Part shown: one piece after another, positions 45,582-57,200 of the stretch
How positions within the stretch are numbered: the stretch's first letter is position 1
Layout of the letters: each line of letters begins with the position of its first letter
Source of the DNA: Letharia columbiana
Lineage: Eukaryota > Ascomycota > Lecanoromycetes > Lecanorales > Parmeliaceae
Reading direction: 5' to 3'
Assembly: GCF_014066305.1 (NCBI RefSeq)
Contig: NW_023501036.1
Coordinates: forward strand, 445,501-509,500
Length of the DNA: 64,000 bases
Program-made: the position numbers and the translations under genes
The notes under the pieces: generated by a model
What the model was told of the DNA's origin: nothing
Seen by the model: the letters and a program-made list of their open reading frames with translations, nothing else
Database searches by the model: none

Positions 45582-47101
45582 ATGATTTCCGCTGTCAAAG
45601 CAGCCCAGAGATTGGATTCGAGAGGAAACCCTACGGTGCAAGTACGAATCACCACTGACAAAGGCAAGTGAAATCGGCAATCGTCCAACGTCCGTGATGA
45701 TTTTGTTAATCCATTAATCTGCAGGTCAGTTCCAAGCACTTGTACCATCCGGGGCATCCAAAGGTGACTACGAGGCCATCGAGCTTCGCGACGACAACAA
45801 AGACGTCTATGGGGGCAAAGGTGTCGAGACGGCCGTCCACAACGTCGAAAACGTCCTCGGACCCGCTCTCATCAAAGCGAAGCTCGACGTTGCCACAGAT
45901 CTAAAGAAAATCGACGCTCTGCTGCGCGAAGTGGACGGTTCCAAAGACAAGAGCAAACTCGGTGCCAACGCCATCCTCGGCATCAGCATGGCGTGCGCGA
46001 GAGCCGGTGCAGCCGCGCGGGGAGTGCCCCTGTACGAGTTCCTCCGCGAGGAATCGGGATCCAAGAAACCTTACGTCATGCCCGTGCCCTTTTTCAATGT
46101 CCTCAACGGCGGCGTGCACTCGGGCAACACCATGGCGTTCCAGGAGTGCATGATCGCTCCCGTGGGCGCGCGGTCAATGGCCCACGCAGTCCAGATGGGC
46201 TCCGAAGTGTATCAGGAGCCCAAGAAGGTGCTGACCAAGGCCTTCGGACCAACAGGTAAATCAATGATAGTGTTGCCGCTAGAACGTTCAAGTCGTATAT
46301 CATTTTGACTGAAAAGCCGATCCCAGCAACCGGTATCGGCGACGAGGGGGGCTTCGCGCCGCCGATTTCCCAGCCCCACGAGGCACTCGACTTGCTCGTC
46401 ACGGCGGTCGAGAACTGCGGGTACACGGGCCGGATCAAATTCGCCATCGATCCCGCCTCCAGCGAGTTCTACCGGGGCGGCGAGTACGACCTCGGCTTCA
46501 AAGGCAAGACGTCGGAGAAATACACGGGCGAGAAGCTAGGGGATCTGTACCGCCAACTGCTGGACAAGTACCCGATCATCCTGCTCGAAGACCCGTACGC
46601 ACAGGATGACTGGCCGTCCTGGACGGCGTTCCACAAGACGTGTCCCGTCGAGCTCGTGGGCGATGATCTCCTGGCCACCAACGTCGATCGCATCGGAGAG
46701 GCCAAGGAGAAAACCGCGTGCAACTCTCTCTTGCTGAAGATCAACCAGATCGGTACCATCACCGAAGCACTATCTGCGTACGTTTGTATGACTGTAATGC
46801 GTTGTTGGTTGACAAACGCATCCTGAACCCGACTGACATAGCCAAAAAAAATAGGGCAAAGATGGCATACGAACTGGGCTGGAGCGTCTTCGTCTCGCAC
46901 CGATCCGGCGAGACGACGGATGACTTCATTGCCGATCTGACCGTGGGGTTGCGGACGGGCCACTTGAAATCGGGAAGTCCGTGCCGCGGGGAGCGGGTCG
47001 CCAAGTATAACCGCTTGATGGATATTGAGGATGAGATCAAGGCGTCGGGTGCGGAGGTCATGTATGCCGGAGTGGAGCTTAGGACTGTACACTCTGCATA
47101 G
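45582..47101 (+). CDS. eno: enolase (probable paralogue)
   Basis: Four exons (45582-45663, 45725-46255, 46327-46777, 46855-47101) join to 436 codons. Enolase converts 2-phosphoglycerate to phosphoenolpyruvate. Conserved parts: LDSRGNPTVQV, VPSGASKGDYEA, LGANAILGISMACARAGAA, FNVLNGGVHSGN, FQECMIAPVGA with the catalytic Glu, GDEGGFAP, the Mg ligands in AIDPASSEFY, LLEDPYAQDDW and VGDDLLATN, LLLKINQIGT with the catalytic Lys, and VSHRSGETTDDFIADL with the catalytic His. All catalytic residues are present, so it should be active. The sequence departs from canonical fungal enolase at several places (N terminus MISAVKAAQRLDSRG, tail AGVELRTVHSA), which suggests a second copy. Intron 1 begins with GC (AAAG|GCAAGT), a GC-AG intron. 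Confidence 0.92.
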
Positions 47102-48266
47102 ATAAACGTTAGGTACAGATTCTGCTTCTGAAGCCGGACTTCGCATCTTGCCCAAATAGTCACCCCGAGTGGTCATCATCACGCCATCTCTTTCATCGTC
47201 CAGCCGAGCTGTAGCCAAGCAATTATTTTACCGACTTTGTCTCCGACCACATCAGAACTGCCCCATCATGCGACTCGCCACAATCACCCCATCATCCACC
47301 CGGCAGCCGATCCGATTGCAAAAAGCTGTCCTTTACAAGCCCGACATACAAAAACCCCTCCCTCCCTCCCATCCCAAGTCATAAAAAACAGAAAAGCAAA
47401 GCGGCTCCGAGTACAAAATGCGGGGACCAGGAAACCGGACCAATTTCCGGCAGCGTGGCACCTGGAAAGGCGCGGTGAGGAAGGGCCGGCACCTCCGGTG
47501 TCTCCTTTTCTAGCATCACTGTACCTATTCCAAAACGCCGAGGAAAGCGCTCGCAGGTGCGGAAGCCGCTAAGATGCCGGAGAAGCATCGGATGGAGACG
47601 ATTTCATCGGAGGCAGAGGTTTGCGTAGGACACCCTATCATATCTTTCCGGCGCGAGAAGTGTCTTCTGTGAACTATTTGGCTGTGTTGACAAGCTTGAT
47701 GAGAAAAGGCCTCGGCAATGGCGACTCAATGGGAAGAGAGGTTCGAAAGTTGCTCGCAATGTGATTGCGGGGAGAGCCATTGGCACCGGCGTGATATCAA
47801 TTAATTTACCTTGTAGCGCAACAAGGATATATCTGAGCGCTTCCAAGAGCCGAGAAGGAGGCCCTGGAAACGTCAAAGCTACAGACAATGCACAACGGCA
47901 AGAGGCTGAGAGCTAAAAACTTTCAAAGGTTTTCGACGACCCGGCGCTGATGCTGAGTCTTTCTGATGTTGAAAGCTGTGAGGTAGATTGCAAGATGCCA
48001 CTCCGGGTAGGAGGAGGGATATCATAGATAGAGAACAAAAGCCATTGAAGATGCCACGCTCTCCGGCCTTCTGTCAGTCATTGCATAACGTCCGTTAGTA
48101 TCGACAAAGCCATCGTGCCATAGCAAGGGCGTCAAATGCACACCAGCACAAGACGCAAGAGCTACTCGGTGCTTCTTGAAAGAGGACCCAGATTTCCGCA
48201 GCGTTTGGTAATCTTGGGAGGAGAAAATGCTTGGCACTGAAGATCGCCTCGGGGATTACTCTTCTG
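47102..48266. other. intergenic between convergent enolase and Zn2Cys6 gene
   Basis: About 1.2 kb of 3' flank from both sides. Short open frames at 47169-47572 plus and 47604-47888 minus show no family motif. Nothing supported. Confidence 0.4.
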
Positions 48267-49567
48267 TCAGAAGGACCCCTCGTTGACCTCGTGGGACAAA
48301 TTGAGAGATGATGTAGGCAGATCATCACCATCAAGCTCCGAGTTTTCAAGCCTTGTGTCAAAGAGCAATGAAGGATCCCACCACATTGTTGACCCCCAAT
48401 CATGTTGTGCCTCGAAAGTTGATAATGCCTCCGTCGATTCCCCAATTGGATATGCGCTTGTGGTTCCATTAATCTCAAAGGTAGGATCATCATCGGTGGT
48501 GGTCAGTGACTGGGATAGATCGTTCCAGGACGAAGCTGGCATTTCCCATGGCTGTCGCAGGGCGTTGGACACATTTAGTAAGTTTGCATCAGACGTTGGG
48601 TTCGAGTCCGCCGTGCCAAGTATTGTCGGCGGCTTGGATGGATTGTACGGAGTTGTGACCTGGTCGAAGTAGCTGTCAAGTCCCCAGTAATCATCGACCA
48701 TTTCTGTAGGAGCGGCGGCCTTCTGGCGTTTCAAGGGTGACGTTTCTGATTCGTGTGCCAGATTTGAGCCTCCGTTCGTATCTGGTGAGCTATTTCCAAC
48801 ATTTGCAACGACGGCCACCTCACTACCTGGAGTGATAGCCGTGTTCAGAAGTTGTCCAAATTCCGCCCTCTTTCTCTTCCCGAGGCAGTCAAGCCCTGTG
48901 GCCAAACTCATAGCGCTGTCCCTGTTGTTCCCATCGGCATCCTTGTTATCATTGAATCCAATCGTAGCTCTGCTCCCAGAAGGTTCTATATTATCGTGCC
49001 CGGCTCGAGGGGTGTTGCTTTCGGGGGCATTGTACTGGATGTCCTGTACGCCTTCAAAGTCAAAGCCGCATGATCTTGCTGTCTGCAAGATTTCCTGCAT
49101 GTCCTCCTCCTCGATTGGTTGTTTTACATGGCGGTGAAGCTTTCGGAGTGCTTCAATGAGACGTGTTTGCTGCGACTCCATGGAATGAACATATCTTTGG
49201 TCAAATGTCAGTACTTTGCTAATTTAGGGTGACATTTTATGATGAGTATGATTGACTTACTCTCTCAGTCCCTCCCTTTGGGTCGTTGGACGCCTTTTTA
49301 GTGGTGACACACAGGAGCTTGTCCTGGAAACACCGTAGACAAGGTAGGTCGCCATCACACTATATGATGATGTATTAGCACAAAAGTGGCACAGTGCGAT
49401 ACTCAAGATTCATGACTTACCTTGACCTTCTTCATACGACATCGATCGCATGCTGTCTGCACTCTGGCTACTTTGGAAGTAGCAGTGATCTTGGCTATGG
49501 GTCGAATGGTAGGAGGATTGGAGTCGCTGTTACTGTTGGCCTTCGGTTTAGGCGTGACGAGGAACAT
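48267..49567 (-). CDS. Zn2Cys6 fungal transcription factor
   Basis: Exon 1 (49421-49567) and exon 2 (49261-49359) join across GTAAGT..ATATAG to form the binuclear cluster ACDRCRMKKVKCDGDLPCLRC with a sixth Cys in KLLC. The cluster is preceded by a Pro/Ser/Lys-rich N terminus from ATG 49567. Exon 3 (from about 49169 to 48267) starts with a helix (QTRLIEALRKLHRHVKQP). It continues as a Ser/Asp-rich region with a nuclear-localisation-like KRKRAEF and acidic, aromatic C-terminal patches (YWGLDSYFDQV, WWDPSLLFDT) that could serve in activation. No fungal middle-homology domain is present and the total is only about 382 residues. The exon 2/3 boundary is uncertain; a CAG acceptor at 49170-49172 keeps the frame. 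Targets are unknown. Confidence 0.82.
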
Positions 49568-50283
49568 TGGAACGATAAGGGAGTCAAGTTGAAGCGATCG
49601 TTTTGCAGTGCGAGTGCGAGGAAGATTAATAGAGAAACACTTTTATCGGTCATTTTATTCCCGGCGGGGCGCCCACAGATCTTGGCGCCGGAACCCTGGT
49701 TATAATACCGCTTTATCGCCTGAGACCTCGATGACCAGCGCCTTTGAGAAAAACATGTCTACAGCACAATTATAGAGAGTATCGGAAGCTCGAAATTTGT
49801 TATCACCAATGTCTCCTTCGATAGAGATCTCCTTGTGCAACTGTGTCCGAGGGTCTTGGTTTCCACCCCACCGGGATCTAAAAATGACAGTGATTGTGGC
49901 CCCGCGAGTACTTAAGAGGGCCACGATTACGCGCATCCCAACAACCCCTCCATTTGTAGGGTTGACTTACTTGACAAGGACCCTCAACCCCTTGGACCAG
50001 GGCAGGCACCGTCATGCCCGATTGTTACTATTATTGTGAATTTTGAAATGTTGATGCTATTGCCAAATTCGCCACCGACTCAACCGGACTGGTCAGACCG
50101 TGAGGAAGCCAGACTGAATGCCAGGTACCCGCTGTTGCTGAGTGGTCAGTCAGACCCTGGGAACTATTCTTTGATACGTGTCGGACACCGGCGAAAATGG
50201 AACGAGGACTTTGGAAAGTCAGTAGGCCCATCCGGATCACTCGGGATGCTTCTGCTTCTTAATCCAAGTGTGATATTGTCTAT
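49568..50283. other. intergenic
   Basis: Upstream flank of the Zn2Cys6 gene and downstream flank of the fluoride exporter. An open frame at 50036-50386 plus runs into the antisense of the exporter and is not called. Confidence 0.4.
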
Positions 50284-52029
50284 TCATACACTACATGCCG
50301 TTGGCCGGTTCCCTTGTTCCCACACAAAAGTACCCATGATAACCACTAAACTGGAAACGCCAACAGCAACGCTCATCGCTCCATAGAAGTACCCATGTTT
50401 TCGCTGCAAGCCTTTCAATTCTATAACCCACGTACTGACAGTGGTGAGACAGCCGCAAAATCCGTCTTGAACGCCTTGGAGCGCTTGGCAACCAACCCTA
50501 CCGCCACCGATTGCTCCATTGGTCAACGGTGCACGCTGCAGATCCCAGCATGCGCCCAACACGGTTGTCCCTGCAATATTGACGACAAAAGTCCCAACCG
50601 GAAAGTGACTTATCAACCCGTTGAACCTCAAGGCGGCGTGGAAACGAACGAGACAGCCCAAGGGTGCGAGAGCAAGTGCGAACAGGACATTGCCCCGCCA
50701 GGTTTCTTGCGCCCAGAGGGTCTGTCCATCTGCCGCAGGACCAGATGGACGGTCGGGAGGCCAGATGATCATGACGACAGCTCCCACCCAAGAACCCCAC
50801 GCAATCAAAACCACTATCGGATCCGTAATCCGTCTGATGTTCAGCCTGGGCGCTTTCGACACCACGGGCTCGAGTGCGATTGCGATGTGCGCCCCAAACT
50901 CTAGAGCTGACAAACAGAGGCAGATCTCTACAATCAGAACGGCCAGGACTGCCATGACGCTGTTGCCGTCGTCGCGAGGAGGGTTCGTACCAACGACTGT
51001 CCTGTTGTCTGTATACGCGCTGGTGTTCAAATGGTTGGAAAGAGCGAAGAAAACATCACGCATGAAAGAAGAAAAAGAGGTGAAACAGCCGCAGAAGCCG
51101 ACTGTGAGCCCGATGAAGACTGGAATGGTTTTCTTTTCTGTTTGATGCTCCTTCCTAGCTGCTACCAAGATCGCTTCTTCGTCGGCCTCCTCTTTCGTGG
51201 TGTCGTCGCTGCTCTCTCGTTCTAGATGGAGATTTCGACGTGCGCGCTTCTCTGCGACTTCCCATTCGTTGTGAAACAATGTCCGGTCTTCGCTCAGGTA
51301 TCCCATAATCAAGCATCCCCCGACATTGGCCCATAATTCAGAAATCGCGATTGGGGAACCTGGGTATACTGTGAGAGCTTGGAGTCCAAGCCGTGCCAGA
51401 GTACCCAAGATTGAGAAGAGAATCAAGTACGACGTGACATAAAGGTGAAAAATCATCCTGTGAATTTTCCACCCCCGCGTCTTTTGAGGGGACCCTTTTT
51501 CATCATGTGGGGACGGCTGTCCGTTCCGTTCTTGGCAAGATCCTCGCCGCTCGTACTGCTGTTCATTCGTTCGAGCTTCTTCCAGGTCATGATGACGGTA
51601 ACTTCTTCGCTCATCCGGATTCTCATCCGGTGGAGGCCCCTCTAACTCATCAAGATTCGCGTACTCATGGAGATCGTCCTCGTCTTCCTCAATCGACTGC
51701 ACAGAGAGGGGTTGTATATCTTGTGTCTCTTCCTGCTCTTTAGGCTCTTTAGACCGGCATTCTTCAAGGTCGTGATGGTGATACAATCCTTGCCCATGTC
51801 GATTGTCGACCGGTGACGGTCCGGCAAGCTCATCAAGGTTGGCGTACTCGTCCGGAATGTCGTATTGTCCATTGGACACGGAAGAGCGATTCTCTCCTCC
51901 GGACTTCTCGCTTTGTTTGGCGGTTGGCTCAGATCCACTTTCGTGGTCGGTACGTAGCGGTGCATGTTTTACGCCCGAAGTATCGGCCGGTGGGAGCGCT
52001 TCGGTCTCGGGGAGGATTACCATAGTCAT
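50284..52029 (-). CDS. FEX1: fluoride export protein (tandem CrcB/FEX type)
   Basis: Single exon of 581 codons from ATG 52029. FEX proteins expel fluoride across the plasma membrane. The membrane part has two CrcB-like halves. The first has GTLARLGLQALT, ELWANVGGCLIMGYL and GLTVGFCGCFTSFSSFM. The second has APLGCLVRFHAAL, PVGTFVVNIAGTTVLGACWD and DGFCGCLTTVSTWVIEL. The Asn-containing helix and GFCG(x)xTSFS/TTVS signatures typical of the channel occur in both halves, so the pore should be functional. The first 190 residues are hydrophilic and contain an internal duplication of an acidic module (EYANLDELAGPSP.. and EYANLDELEGPPP.., each ending in HHDLEE). This N terminus is longer than in yeast FEX1. 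No intron. Confidence 0.92.
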   Translation of the reverse strand: MTMVILPETEALPPADTSGVKHAPLRTDHESGSEPTAKQSEKSGGENRSSVSNGQYDIPDEYANLDELAGPSPVDNRHGQGLYHHHDLEECRSKEPKEQEETQDIQPLSVQSIEEDEDDLHEYANLDELEGPPPDENPDERRSYRHHDLEEARTNEQQYERRGSCQERNGQPSPHDEKGSPQKTRGWKIHRMIFHLYVTSYLILFSILGTLARLGLQALTVYPGSPIAISELWANVGGCLIMGYLSEDRTLFHNEWEVAEKRARRNLHLERESSDDTTKEEADEEAILVAARKEHQTEKKTIPVFIGLTVGFCGCFTSFSSFMRDVFFALSNHLNTSAYTDNRTVVGTNPPRDDGNSVMAVLAVLIVEICLCLSALEFGAHIAIALEPVVSKAPRLNIRRITDPIVVLIAWGSWVGAVVMIIWPPDRPSGPAADGQTLWAQETWRGNVLFALALAPLGCLVRFHAALRFNGLISHFPVGTFVVNIAGTTVLGACWDLQRAPLTNGAIGGGRVGCQALQGVQDGFCGCLTTVSTWVIELKGLQRKHGYFYGAMSVAVGVSSLVVIMGTFVWEQGNRPTACSV

Positions 52030-52476
52030 GGGGTATCTCGTAGTCCTCCGTCATGGCTTATGATTAAGAGATGAATGTCCATGCAATGAAAGTCGACTCG
52101 GTGATCTCAATAGTTTACAAACGAGGAAGGGTTCAATGGGATGAGAAAGGACGTTAGAGTGATATGACAAACTCCGAGGGCGTATCTGCCAAAGTGCCAG
52201 GGGAAGTAAAATCTGCACGGGAAGTCGCCTGAGGCGTGCAATAGTGTGAGACTCGTGTCAAGATGCCGCATGGAATGTTAAAGTAAGCGTTCCCGATGCT
52301 GCCGAGGTCAATCGCGGGGTAATGATAAAAACCGGGCCCGGGGCACTCGGCAACGCTAACCCTAAAGCAGTTGTTGTAGCAGGATGTGACAATCTAAGCT
52401 CTCACTAAAGGTTTATTACACGTTTTTCCCCGCAAGTACCTTAGTCCCGTTTTCATACCGCGTCCCCGAACAAACA
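52030..52476. other. intergenic between fluoride exporter and amidase
   Basis: About 450 bases, the promoter side of the exporter and the 3' flank of the amidase. No motif was assigned. No riboswitch-like structure was recognised. Confidence 0.4.
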
Positions 52477-54702
52477 TCAAAAGGGGCTGCTTGGCTCGCC
52501 TATCTGACCAACCGAGAAATCCTGCAACGCGGCAGTCAGCGCCTCCATCAGGCCCAAGACCTTTTCTTCCTCGAAGCGTTTGCCCATGACCTGTAGACCA
52601 ACAGGGGCTCCGTCAAACAAGTCTTTCTGATCTGTTGATTTGGTTATATTTGACAGCTATACGAATGGAGTGGCAGAGGGCAGGAAACTCACATGTGCGC
52701 CATATTGCACGGTCGGTCGGATTCAAGGGAACGTGGTCAGGTGTCTCGACATCAATAGAACGATCGGCAAAGGTGACGGGAAAGCTGCCGGAAGTGTAAT
52801 CGAGGAGGTTGACAATGCCGGAGTAGGCTTGGGATATATGTAAGCAAGCGAACGGGTATGGGACACGACAAGAGGACTTACCGTAGTAATTAAAGCACCC
52901 TTCTTCTACCGCCGCCGTTGGAGCCACAGGCATGATGACACCGTCCACTTGTCTTTTGGCAACGTTTTTTTCTCGCGTTGATGTCCAATATTGGTTGTAT
53001 TCCGAGCGATACTGGTCTCGTTGATTACAAAGATCCCAAAATTCTGCACTGGACGAAGGTTCCACGTTATCGTTGTCGTACCAGGTCTGTAATTGATGGA
53101 CAGGAGGTTCCCCGCTTGCGTCTATAGCGTTGCGAACCTCCTTCCCTGCTGTACTTCCGAGTATTTGGAACTGTCGCCATGTTAGATGTATCCTTGCGCT
53201 TACCCAGTCCTGAGTTGAGTCTGCTGTGTGCTGCCTTACTAGAGTCTGAACTGCGTCATGATGCGGTGGCGGCTGCCATTCGATAACCTGCACATGTCAT
53301 TAGCATAACAGTATAGAGAGCAATTCACCGGATCGCAGACCTCATAGCCTCGTTGCAAAAGAGCTTTCGTGACGAGCGCCATAGCTCGCTGCACCGGCGG
53401 ATGTACTTGTACGTTTCCATCACAACTCATGACGGCAAAGACAAGCTTTCCATCTCTCTCGCGGTGTCGAGCCGTCCTACTCCGAATGTTTTGAAGCTTC
53501 TCTTCTCTCCAAGGCATCTCTAAAACATCACAATCATCTTGCCAAGGGAAAGTATCGAGCACTACCTTCATAGCCATTTCTATTGTCGGTAAATCACCTG
53601 CCATAGGACCAACTACGCTTCCATTGACTGGCAAACCTGGCAACTATTCGATTAGTAAAGTAGTGGATATATCAAAGCGGCACATACGCTTGTGGCCATT
53701 CCACTAGCAGGCAGACGCCCGAATGACGGACGCAGCCCAAAGAGGTTGTTGAAAGCGCACGGTATGCGAATCGATCCAGCTATGTTTCAGAATCAACACC
53801 AATCCTTACACCACCAAACGGTCTTGTATCGTACCAATGTCAGATCCCCAACCCAATGGAGAGCCTTTCAAAGCCAGCAGTGCGCCCTCGCCTATCGAAA
53901 TGTAAGTCGAGGAGACAATGTTCTGGAATTGTGAAGTCAGATAGATATACCTCCCGAAGCTCCTCCGGCAGAGAGGTTGCGATTATATGGATTTATCGTG
54001 GACCCGATGATATTGTTATTAGTCTCTCCCATCTGTGTCACGTCAATGAGTGTTTACATGCTCCAGGGCATATCCTGTGGACGGCAACCTACCAGCATAC
54101 TCATCGGTACGTTGGTTTTAACGAAAAAGACAGCGCCCATGCGACGTAACCGCTTGACTAATATGCCCTCGTTATTTTCACTTTTTTCTTTCCCAAGCCA
54201 GCTCACATAGCCGCAAGCAGACTCGAGTCCCTCGATATTGAACCTGTCTTTCAGACTGACCGGAAGTCCATGTAGTGGTCCTACCGTCTGGCCAGTCCGA
54301 AGAAAAGACTCATCCAGCGCTTTGGCCCGTTGCTCTGCGGCCACAAAGCAGATTTCCGATAAGCAATTGGTCTAGCAAGGTGGTGAGTGTGACTTGAGAA
54401 GGAGTCTAATGGTGACTTGACAGTCCACTGCTTACCAGCTGGTGCGCGACTGATGCGCGATGACAGAAAGCTCTGGTGACATCCACGGATGTCCATTCTC
54501 CAGATCGGATGTTGGCCAAAATCCTACTGCTGGGTGCATTGGTGATTTCCAGCTCCCGCCGATCAAGAAACCGACATATGTATTCACCAAAGTCGCGAAG
54601 TCTGGTGACGGATGGGATATCGGAAGTTGGAATTCGCCATTTTGGCGGGATCAGCTCGATAAGACTCGCTCTTTTGCCTTGAGCGTTAGACTGCCAGCTC
54701 AT
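52477..54702 (-). CDS. amidase-signature hydrolase (acetamidase-like), nine exons
   Basis: Nine exons (54436-54702, 54093-54371, 53951-54032, 53835-53891, 53688-53779, 53329-53643, 52882-53287, 52693-52827, 52477-52631) join in frame to 595 codons. Amidase-signature enzymes hydrolyse amides with a Ser-cisSer-Lys triad. The Lys is in GLPVSLKDRFN. The signature NLSAGGASGGEGALLALKG supplies the cis-Ser, and GSDIAGSIRIPC the nucleophile. The fungal acetamidase-type pattern is also seen in KTNVPMSML/MGETNNNIIG, FNNLFGLRPSFGRLP, VVGPMAGDL, VDGVIMPVAP and FDGAPVGLQVMGKRFEEEKVL. The catalytic core is spread over several small exons, yet every junction is GT-AG and in phase, which argues for an intact gene. 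The nucleophile motif reads AGSIR rather than the usual GGSIR. The substrate is unknown. Confidence 0.9.
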
Positions 54703-55741
54703 GGTTGCAGGTGCGCTTCGGGAGATGATGGTCTGCTGGTATCACGTATTCATGTAAGATCAAGAGACACTTGGGCTAGGCATGAATGGATGGTTGTGGG
54801 TAAACAGAGGCTGAAATGATTAACAGCTTTTTGTTCAGAATTGGCCCCACCATGCAGGGACCGCCTTGGAACAGACAACTGCTAGAAATCATCGGCTTCC
54901 GACTTCTTTAAATCTGATAATTATTTGCAGTGAATCGCCTATGCATATGTTCTGCAAAGAGAACGCCTCCCGTCCACGAGCCGTGGTCCGCGTCGAGTTC
55001 TCGTACGAGTAAGTAGTGCCGCTCAAAACCGAGTCCTCTGATAAGGATAGGACAAAAATTCAGGGGAGGATACCGATGAATGTCTGAGAAGTTTGATTGG
55101 TGTCCTCATTCTACTCTGTTATTAGGAGAATCAATTTGGACGGCACGTATCGGCCATACGCGGGAGCTCTCGGGAGACCTAGTTGAAATACGCGCGTTTC
55201 GGTGGAATTGATTACATAGACCCCACTACTTTTGTTGATACATCTCAAGGGCCCAGCTCATTTCTTTACCTTCTAACGTATCACAGATATCGACATCAAG
55301 CCATTAAAGTACGATCGTCAATGCTGGTGACATAATGTACTCATCTCTAATCAATTTCCCTAGTCATGATTAGTTGCGAGATTCCCGTAGGATGATTGAG
55401 CCGGTAACTTACTGGGTATCGTTGGATCACGCGATAGAAGTACCCGGAACATGAAATTCCAGCACTTTTGCGTCCGTGTGGGCCGGTGTGGGGAAGGTGA
55501 AGAAACCAGGCCAACTTGCATATCTGCAACTAAAACCTGTGGCTAAGGGGGGGACTGGGCCAGCTGATATGGCCAGCAAACATGACAGACTTCGACATAG
55601 CGTAGCGCCTTCGCATTCTCTCAAACTTCATCTTCTTTGCTCTCGTAGTAATGCTGCCATCTTTCGGATTCTGGATGTTCTAAGCTATCGAGACACGACA
55701 TTATCGGGGGTTGTTTCTTTTGCGAGGCTCTGAAAGAATCG
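54703..55741. other. intergenic, divergent promoters of amidase and arrestin-like gene
   Basis: About 1 kb between divergently transcribed genes. Only short open frames with no recognisable motif. Confidence 0.4.
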
Positions 55742-57200
55742 ATGGCACCTTTTGAACCTTCAGAGGCCACTCTCCGGATAGTACTCCTGCCTGACGATGG
55801 TCCAGAGCGAACGGAATGCTGTAACACACGGAAAGGCGGTGACATACTGGCCGGCTATCTGGAAGTGTTTTCAGAGAGTCTTGTTGGCGTGAATATTACC
55901 GTCGTGTTTCAAGGTGCGTGCATGTGCCAGTGCTTGTTGCCGGCATCCTTGTTGATACTTCTTCGACATAGGCATTATAAGGACATGGCGGCCGTCACTC
56001 AACGCACAGCCAGATCACAACGCTACAGCAGAATACAAAGTAAGACCTTTCTCTTGGTGGAACTGATAAATGACGAGATACTGATTTCCATGCAAGTTCC
56101 TGAGTGAAACCCAAGAGATCGAGGCAACATCCTCTCATCGACATCGATGGGAAGGGCTCTCGGTATACCGTCTGCCTTTTGCGTTCACCATTCCCACTGA
56201 GCTCATCTCTTCGAGGTCCGATGTAAACCCAGCGTATCTGACTCTCCCTCCAACCGTGAGAGAGGGCCAAAGCTATTACGGACTAGCCACCAAGCAAGAA
56301 TACATGCAACCGAGAATCACGTATGTTATTACTGCCGTGTCCACCAGGTTCCCACGAGGCACGACTTCAGCGACGAAGTGCCGGACCAAGCGAGAGGTTA
56401 CCGTCATGCCTTCCATTCCAGCGTCTCCTCCCCTTCAGATCGAACATTTCCCTCACGAGTACAAAACGACCTGTGTCAAGACCTTGAAGAGACGCGTGTG
56501 GAATCGGCCATTGGGTGAACTGACCATCTCGGCGGCGGAACCAAAGGCCTTCAACATCTCGACATCTGCCCCTAGAGCCTCCACTGTAGCAGCGGTCAAG
56601 CTTCTATTCCAGCCGTGCGAAGCCCACACCCCAGCCGCCACACCGTACGAGTGGAGATTGACCGTGAAGTCTCACCTGAAAGTCCGAACATTCTATTCCA
56701 CAAACCCATTCACTCAGGTGCCCACCAAGGAGAGCGTCAAATCGGAGCCGCTGGCCGAGATGACCTCCAGCTGCACTTATCGAGAGATCCGCCAGTGCGA
56801 CACCCTCTCGTGGCGCTTACATCGCCTGTCCTCCGCCGGCACCATCGCTTCGGACACTCTTGCCACCCCGTGGACGACCACGCTGATAGTCCCGGTGAAC
56901 GCGTCCAAGGCCCTGATCCCTACATTTCTCAACCCGCTGTCGGCTCGTCGATACGTGCTGGTGCTCCACATCACCGTCGACAAAATCCACCACGAGGCCA
57001 TAGTGTTAGAGGTCCCGGTCCAGGTCATCTGCGACCCTTCTCAGCCCGCGACCCTCTCGAAGAGGGGGGCGTCGAGCGAAACGAGCCGTGACGGTGCGGA
57101 GCACCAGATCGCAGAGGGGGTGGGTACGATGGACCTCGAAGACTGCCACGTACCCGGTCTGCTGGACACGACTCAACCACCGCTATACGCCGCTCGTTGA
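55742..57200 (+). CDS. arrestin-like domain protein
   Basis: ATG 55742 opens APFEPSEATLRIVLLP, then GGDILAGYLEVFSESLVGVN and ITVVFQG, the typical first strands of an arrestin N domain. A second segment, after a probable intron starting GTGCGT at 55914, gives SKTFLLVEL. The main exon then reads SETQEIEATSSHRHRWEG, YRLPFAFTIPTEL, PPTVREGQSYYGL and ITYVITA, followed by an arrestin-C-like beta-rich domain to 57200. The frame must change between FLLVEL and SETQEIE (about 56060-56105). A 40-nt intron (GTGGAA..TGCAAG) or a one-base shift would do so. Fungal arrestin-like proteins are adaptors for ubiquitylation of membrane transporters or pH sensing. No PY motif is seen, so the partner is unknown. 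Confidence 0.7.

Noticed and set aside
52030..52476. Possible fluoride-responsive riboswitch upstream of the exporter
   Set aside because: No riboswitch-like fold was seen and the known fluoride riboswitch class is prokaryotic.
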